This document shows positions 60,141 through 64,000 of a DNA stretch of 64,000 nucleotides, in pieces; the first letter of the stretch is position 1; each line of letters opens with the position of its first letter. The position numbers and the translations under genes are program-made. Source of the stretch: Planotetraspora kaengkrachanensis (GTDB taxonomy: Bacteria; Actinomycetota; Actinomycetes; Streptosporangiales; Streptosporangiaceae). The notes beneath the pieces were generated by a model, which was not told where the DNA came from, did no database searches, and saw only the letters and a list, made by a program, of their open reading frames with translations. The stretch is from assembly GCF_016862895.1 (NCBI RefSeq), contig NZ_BONV01000006.1:124001-188000 (forward strand), given 5' to 3'.

Positions 60141-61202
60141 GTGGCATTGATGTTCGATCATGTGACTTTGGGGCAGCGCATCCTGTTCGGCACGGGCGCG
60201 GCCGCCGACAATGCAGTCGCGGCGGTGGAGGAGTTCGGGGCGCGGCGGATCCTGCTCGTCCACGATGCCTTCGCCGTCGCGCTCGCCGACGCCATCGCCG
60301 AGCGTGCCCCGGTCGTGCGGCGCGTCGATGAGATCGTGCAGCACGTCCCGGTCGAGAACGCCGAGAGGGCGACGGCGGCTGCGGTCGCCGCCGGCATCGA
60401 TGCGATCGTCGCCATCGGCGGGGGCTCGGCGACCGGTCTGGCGAAGGCGGTGGCGCTGAGGACCGGCGCCCCGATCGTGGCGATACCGACGACGTTCGCC
60501 GGGTCCGAGGCCACCGACGTGTGGGGGATGACGGAGGGACAGCGCAAGACGACGGGAGTGGACCCCAGGGTGCTGCCGAAGGTCGTCGTCTACGACGCCG
60601 CACTGAGCGCCAGCCTGCCGGCGACCGTCGCGGTGGCGTCCGGCCTCAATGCGGTGGCGCACGCCGTCGACGGGTTCTGGGCGCCGCGCGCCGACCCGAT
60701 CAACCGCGCGCTGGGCACCGAGGGGCTGCGGGCGCTCTTCTCCGGACTGCGCGGCCTGAACGCCGACCCCGGTGACCTCGACGCGCGCGAGCAGACCCTG
60801 TACGGCGCCTACCTCGCCGCAGTCGCATTTGCCTCGGCCGGCTCCGGGCTGCACCACAAGATCTGCCACACCCTCGGCGGGGCGTACAACCTGCCGCACG
60901 CCGAGACGCATGCGATCGTGCTGCCGTACGTCACCGCGTTCAACGCCCCCTTCGCGCCGGATGCCGCCGAGCGCGTCCAAGAGTTGCTCGGCGTGCGGAA
61001 CGCCGCGGCCGGGCTCAACGCGCTGCGTGCCGAGCTCGGCGCACCGGCTTCACTCGCCGCCATCGGGGTGAAGGAGTCCGATATCCGCCGGGCGGCGGAA
61101 CTGGCCCTGCCCGCGGTCCCGCCGTCCAACCCTCGACCAGTGACCGTGTCCGACCTGGAAGGCATTATGCGTGCCGCATGGGTTGGCGAGCAGATCGTAT
61201 AA
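60141..61202 (+). CDS. maleylacetate reductase (iron-dependent alcohol dehydrogenase family)
   Basis: Enzyme of 353 residues that reduces maleylacetate to 3-oxoadipate with NAD(P)H, the last ring-degradation step of the hydroxyquinol or chlorocatechol route. The glycine-rich AIGGGSATGLAKA binds the cofactor, followed by IPTTFAGSEATDVWG and the metal region GLHHKICHTLGGAYNLPHAE with its His residues. GTG 60141 is used with a leaderless -10. The next gene, read directly after TAAATG, is the truncated start of a hydroxyquinol dioxygenase, confirming the pathway. Confidence 0.93.
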   Translation: MALMFDHVTLGQRILFGTGAAADNAVAAVEEFGARRILLVHDAFAVALADAIAERAPVVRRVDEIVQHVPVENAERATAAAVAAGIDAIVAIGGGSATGLAKAVALRTGAPIVAIPTTFAGSEATDVWGMTEGQRKTTGVDPRVLPKVVVYDAALSASLPATVAVASGLNAVAHAVDGFWAPRADPINRALGTEGLRALFSGLRGLNADPGDLDAREQTLYGAYLAAVAFASAGSGLHHKICHTLGGAYNLPHAETHAIVLPYVTAFNAPFAPDAAERVQELLGVRNAAAGLNALRAELGAPASLAAIGVKESDIRRAAELALPAVPPSNPRPVTVSDLEGIMRAAWVGEQIV

Positions 61203-61391
61203 ATGAAGCTTGAGACCACGACTAACCAGATCTCGCCCGAGCGGACCGCTCGCGAAGAAGACCTCATCGCCCAAGTTGTGCAGACGTTTGAGAACACCCC
61301 CGGCGAGCGCACGAAATATCTGCTGGAGAAGCCTGTGAAGCACCTCCACTCGTACGTGCACGTGGTGCGGCTCACCGAGGCCGAGTGGAAC
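61203..61391 (+). pseudogene. truncated hydroxyquinol 1,2-dioxygenase gene (N-terminal domain only)
   Basis: The first 63 codons, ISPERTAREEDLIAQVVQTF, YLLEKPVKHLHSYVHVVR and LTEAEWN, match the N-terminal dimerisation helices of intradiol dioxygenases acting on hydroxyquinol. Full enzymes are about 280-300 residues and hold the iron ligands further on; here similarity ends at 61391 and the frame runs into the 3' end of the opposing PPOX gene. A deletion has removed the catalytic domain. Without it, this copy of the pathway cannot open the ring. Confidence 0.75.
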
Positions 61392-61407
61392 ACCGCAGGA
61401 GCACCTG

Positions 61408-61430
61408 CGCCTCAGTCTCCGGCTGAGGCG
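61408..61430. terminator. hairpin at PPOX 3' end
   Basis: CGCCTCAG (61408-61415) pairs with CTGAGGCG (61423-61430) around a 7-base loop, overlapping the PPOX stop codon next to the dioxygenase truncation point. Possible bidirectional terminator. Confidence 0.4.
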
Positions 61431-61879
61431 GGCGTGTCATCCGCGAAGTCGAAGCTCAGCCACCGGTCGGGACGCGCGGTGAACAGCACGAAGGTGCCGG
61501 CCGGGTCGGAGGTCTCGGCCTCGGCGAAGGCGCGGGCGAGGTCCGGCGGCAGGTAGCGGGAGGTGATGGCCGTCACTTCCTCGACCGAGGGCGTCCAGTC
61601 CTCCTCCACCACCGTGCACTCGACCGTGACGTATTTGTAGGGGAACTCGGCCTGTTGCACGCAGAAGCTCAGGGTCCCCGACCGCTGGAGCAGCCGGGTC
61701 TTGCGTGCGACCCGGCCGTGACTGCCGGTGAAGAAGGTCAGGTTCCCGCCGGGCGTGTAGGCATACCAGACGGGCACGGTGAGCGGGGGACGGGCGTCGT
61801 CCGCGGCGACGCTGAGGACGCCGACGTGCGGCAGGGCGAGGAAGTGCTCGCGCTCGGGGGCGGTGAGGGTTCGGGCCAT
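61412..61879 (-). CDS. pyridoxamine 5'-phosphate oxidase-family flavoprotein
   Basis: Split-barrel flavin- or F420-binding protein of 155 residues (FLALPHVGVLSVAADDARPP, VPVWYAYTPGGNLTFFTG, SHGRVARKTRLLQRSGTLSF). The family reduces or binds small substrates; the specific reaction is not clear. AGGAGGCAGCC precedes the ATG at 61879. It lies 51 bp downstream of the DUF899 gene on the same strand and may be co-transcribed. Confidence 0.9.
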   Translation of the reverse strand: MARTLTAPEREHFLALPHVGVLSVAADDARPPLTVPVWYAYTPGGNLTFFTGSHGRVARKTRLLQRSGTLSFCVQQAEFPYKYVTVECTVVEEDWTPSVEEVTAITSRYLPPDLARAFAEAETSDPAGTFVLFTARPDRWLSFDFADDTPASAGD

Positions 61880-61930
61880 GGCTGCCTCCTGGGCAAGCGG
61901 TCAGGGATCACGGATCGAGGGCGGGAGGGG

Positions 61931-62599
61931 TCACGGCCGCGGCGGGGTGGGGTACTCGTCGCGCGGCCGGAGCCGGCTCATCGTCGGGTCCTGCGGCCAG
62001 CCCTCGGGGGAGTCCTCCCACTCCTCCTGACGTCCGTAGGGGGTGAGGTCGAGCAGGTTGAAGTCGAGCCGGAGCCGGTCGACCCCGCGGCCGCTGGTGT
62101 AGTAGGTGCGGAAGACCTCAGCGCCGTCGCGTAGCAGCACGCTCAGCCCGAAACCGTCGCCGAGCCCAAGGTCGTCGTAGAAGTCGTCGCCGGCTGAGTA
62201 CCAGGGCACGGTCCAGCCCATCCGCCGCCGTACGACGTCGATCTCGTCCTGTGGCGCGCGGGACATCAGAATCAGCCGGGTGTGCCGGGCGTTGAGGTGG
62301 GACTGGTCAGCGATGTTGTCGGTGAAGGTGGCACAGCCGGTGCACAGCCAGTCCTGCCTCGGGGCCTGCATGAAGTGGTAGATCACCAACTGGCGGTGGC
62401 CTTCGAACAGGCCGGGCAGATCCACCGTCGAGCGGTCCGGGGCGGTGTAGCGGTAGCCCTCGGCGAGGCGGACCATCGGCAGCCTGCGTCGTTCCGCGGC
62501 AAGCGCGTCCAGTGCTCGGGTCTGTTCCTTCTCCTTGACCAGCAGCGCCTCGCGCGCGGCCTGCCATTCCTGTGTCGACACGATGGGGGGACGGTTCAC
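61931..62599 (-). CDS. DUF899 family thioredoxin-fold protein
   Basis: Protein of 222 residues with the DUF899 layout: LPMVRLAEGYRYTAPDRSTV, then QLVIYHFMQAPRQDWLCTGC, a CxxC-containing thioredoxin-like strand, and the end EEWEDSPEGWPQDP. Possibly redox-related; no assigned function. GTG 62599 with GGGAG upstream. It is divergent from the HxlR regulator, which probably controls it. Confidence 0.87.
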   Translation of the reverse strand: MNRPPIVSTQEWQAAREALLVKEKEQTRALDALAAERRRLPMVRLAEGYRYTAPDRSTVDLPGLFEGHRQLVIYHFMQAPRQDWLCTGCATFTDNIADQSHLNARHTRLILMSRAPQDEIDVVRRRMGWTVPWYSAGDDFYDDLGLGDGFGLSVLLRDGAEVFRTYYTSGRGVDRLRLDFNLLDLTPYGRQEEWEDSPEGWPQDPTMSRLRPRDEYPTPPRP

Positions 62600-62624
62600 G
62601 CGTGCTCCCGTTGTGCGTCTCTTA

Positions 62625-62673
62625 AGGGAACTTACGGTGCCGACGCTAGCAGAGGTCCGTTCCCTCAGGGAAC
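62625..62673. promoter_or_regulatory. HxlR operator candidate
   Basis: GTTCCCTCAGGGAAC (62659-62673) is a 6+6 perfect inverted repeat with a 3-base centre, and its half AGGGAAC recurs at 62625-62631. Both lie between the divergent DUF899 and HxlR genes. Confidence 0.6.
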
Positions 62674-62682
62674 CCTCTCGAT

Positions 62683-62688
62683 TATCAT
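62683..62688 (+). promoter_or_regulatory. -10 element for leaderless HxlR transcript
   Basis: TATCAT ends seven bases before ATG 62696; there is no ribosome binding site between them. Confidence 0.5.
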
Positions 62689-62695
62689 CGAGCTC

Positions 62696-63157
62696 ATGCA
62701 GCGAACCCGGTTTGGCGACATGGCCTGCTCGATTGCGCGCACACTGGACGTGATCGGCGAGCCATGGTCGCCGCTGATCCTGCGCAACGTCATGGTGGGT
62801 ATCGGCCGCTTCGACCACCTCCAGCAGAGCCTCGGCATCTCCCGGAAGGTGCTGACTGAGCGGCTCAGATGGCTCGTGGACAACGACGTGCTGGAACGGC
62901 GGCAGTATTCGGAGCGGCCGCCCCGGTACGAGTACGCGCTCACCGTCAAAGGGACCGAGTTGTGTGACCTGCTGATGGTGATGGTGCGGTGGGGAGACCG
63001 CTGGGCGGCGGGCGAGGCGGGGCCGCCGGTGCTGTACCGGCACCATGCCTGCGGGGAGATCGGCCACGTCGAGCTGCATTGTTCCGTGTGCGACCGTCCC
63101 ATGGACGTCACCGGCATCGACATCCTGCCTGGTCCGGGAGCTGCCATCACCGCCTGA
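62696..63157 (+). CDS. HxlR-family transcriptional regulator
   Basis: Winged-helix regulator of 153 residues: MACSIARTLDVIGEPWSPLI with the conserved N-terminal Cys, and recognition region GISRKVLTERLRWLVDNDVL. The C-terminal tail has a CxxC-like pair (CSVCDRPM) preceded by HHACGEIGH, possibly metal-binding. It starts leaderless at ATG 62696 and is divergent from DUF899. HxlR regulators often sense reactive aldehydes or quinones through the N-terminal Cys; that fits a redox target but is inference. Confidence 0.92.
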   Translation: MQRTRFGDMACSIARTLDVIGEPWSPLILRNVMVGIGRFDHLQQSLGISRKVLTERLRWLVDNDVLERRQYSERPPRYEYALTVKGTELCDLLMVMVRWGDRWAAGEAGPPVLYRHHACGEIGHVELHCSVCDRPMDVTGIDILPGPGAAITA

Positions 63158-63397
63158 CTCGTCCCCCTTCATGGCCCGGCGATCACGCGGATCACTTGGA
63201 CTGCTCCCTCAGAGGGGAGTGATCGTCTTCGGGGCTTCCGCGCGAATGACAGCGGACGAGGCTAGCGCCGCCTCAACTCGCAGACCAGCACCAATCACGG
63301 CAGTACCACGCCGGCCAACTTCCGCGGAGCCGTCTTCGAAGATCCAGAGTTCGGATGGCTACGCTGAATCCGCAAGCTGGAGGAGGTTGCGATCTGT

Positions 63398-64000
63398 ATG
63401 GAGGACGGCCACGGGTCCGGACGGTCTGAGCAGGAGGACCCGCTCGGAGCCGAATGGGACAGGCACCGCCCCGCGGTTTTCGGTGTGGCCTACCGGCTGC
63501 TGGGGAGTGTGGCCGATGCCGAGGATGTGACCCAGGACGTGTGGCTGCGGGCGGCCGGAGCGGATCTGCAGGACATCGGTGATTTGCGGGCCTGGCTGGT
63601 GACGGTGGCCGCGCGACGGTCGTACGACATTCTCAAGAGTGCCCGTTTCCGCTCGGAGACCTATGTCGGGCCGTGGCTGCCGGAACCGCTGCTGACAGGG
63701 CCGGACGCGTCGCGGCCGGTACTCGTCGACGAGTCCGTCAGTTCGGCGATGCTGCTGATCATGGAAGAGCTGAGCCCGCCGGAGCGGGTGTCCTTCGTCC
63801 TGCACGACGTCTTCGGTCTTGAGTTCGGCCGGATCGCCGAAGTGCTGGACGTCTCCGTGCCGAGTGCCCGGCAGCTCGCCTCGCGGGCACGACGGCGGGT
63901 GGCCAAAGCGAAGCAGTCCACGCCGCAGGCGTCGAAGGCGGAGCGTGAACGCGTCCTCATGGTCTTCCGCGCCGCCTACGAGGCCGGGGACCTGGCCGGC
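63398..64000 (+). CDS. ECF RNA polymerase sigma factor, SigJ/ECF41-like (partial, runs off window)
   Basis: The first 201 codons of a sigma factor. Region 2 covers about residues 20-85 (AVFGVAYRLLGSVADAEDVT, QDVWLRA, LRAWLVTVAARRSYDIL) and region 4 about 125-180 (LSPPERVSFVLHDVFGLEFG, RIAEVLDVSVPSARQLASRA). The start of a C-terminal extension follows (ERVLMVFRAAYEAGDLAG), where ECF41 members have a SnoaL-like domain. GGAGGAGG lies 11 bases before the ATG, a little far. The 3' end is beyond 64000. The 240 bp before it hold no convincing gene. Confidence 0.92.
   Translation, partial: MEDGHGSGRSEQEDPLGAEWDRHRPAVFGVAYRLLGSVADAEDVTQDVWLRAAGADLQDIGDLRAWLVTVAARRSYDILKSARFRSETYVGPWLPEPLLTGPDASRPVLVDESVSSAMLLIMEELSPPERVSFVLHDVFGLEFGRIAEVLDVSVPSARQLASRARRRVAKAKQSTPQASKAERERVLMVFRAAYEAGDLAG

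Noticed and set aside
59884-60150. possible small gene between the 59478 gene and maleylacetate reductase
   Set aside because: One frame contains RFGVLYFKVDEADELITQGK, which looks protein-like, but there is no start with a ribosome binding site and it overlaps both neighbours.
63158-63397. possible gene end reading NFRGAVFEDPEFGWLR before the sigma factor
   Set aside because: Only about 25 plausible residues with no start; may be a relic or chance.
1-64000. search for rRNA, tRNA, CRISPR, prophage or insertion sequence
   Set aside because: No transposase, integrase, phage structural gene, CRISPR-like array or tRNA-like cloverleaf was seen by eye; a covariance search would be needed to exclude a tRNA.

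Overview
This is high-GC actinobacterial chromosomal DNA. The clues are GC-rich third codon positions, frequent GTG and TTG starts, leaderless promoters, XRE/MmyB regulators beside SDR genes, a CRIGERS-type sulfurtransferase and sugar ABC importers with no ATPase gene of their own. The gene content fits a soil filamentous actinomycete of the Streptosporangiales/Streptomyces type. That placement is inference; no rRNA or tRNA gene is visible.

Three separate glycan-utilisation loci dominate. Locus A (45-9566, + strand) has a LacI regulator, an unassigned six-hairpin-like protein, a binding protein, two permeases, a GH36-like TIM-barrel enzyme and a GH110 alpha-1,3-galactosidase. Locus B (14548-28277) is divergent around a ROK repressor. 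Leftward run ROK, GH95, SGNH esterase, GH95 and a CE7 acetyl esterase; rightward run a GH36 alpha-galactosidase, a Tat-type lipoprotein and two permeases. Locus C (41794-55183) looks like an N-glycan system. Secreted GH85 endo-beta-N-acetylglucosaminidase would release glycans, an importer (52103-55183) would bring them in, and cytoplasmic GH38 alpha-mannosidase and a GH5 beta-mannosidase-like enzyme would trim them. Near-identical 14-bp LacI-type operators lie in front of both arms of locus C. Apart from GH85, none of the glycosidases or esterases has a signal peptide, so most of the chemistry appears to be intracellular on imported oligosaccharides. A shared ATPase of the MsiK type must be encoded elsewhere.

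Between the loci lie ordinary chromosomal genes: SDR/XRE, PAP2 phosphatase, GNAT, and an Asp-box membrane protein (9.6-14.5 kb). From 28.3 to 41.4 kb come a MarR/sulfurtransferase pair, YihY/BrkB, GntR with an enolase-superfamily enzyme, a voltage-gated cation channel, SDRs, a TPR protein, a nucleosidase, a secreted hydrolase, GlxA and MFS genes, and TetR. From 55.3 kb to the end come TetR with VOC and a frameshifted cupin, a THUMP-type methyltransferase, a cysteine-free L36 paralogue, two orphan-family proteins, maleylacetate reductase followed by a truncated hydroxyquinol dioxygenase, PPOX, DUF899/HxlR, and an ECF sigma factor cut by the window end.

Three broken genes are visible: a cupin with a one-base deletion, a truncated dioxygenase and a 42-codon XRE-regulator remnant. 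Many regulators are accompanied by clean palindromes in the adjacent divergent region, and several operon junctions carry perfect GC-rich hairpins.
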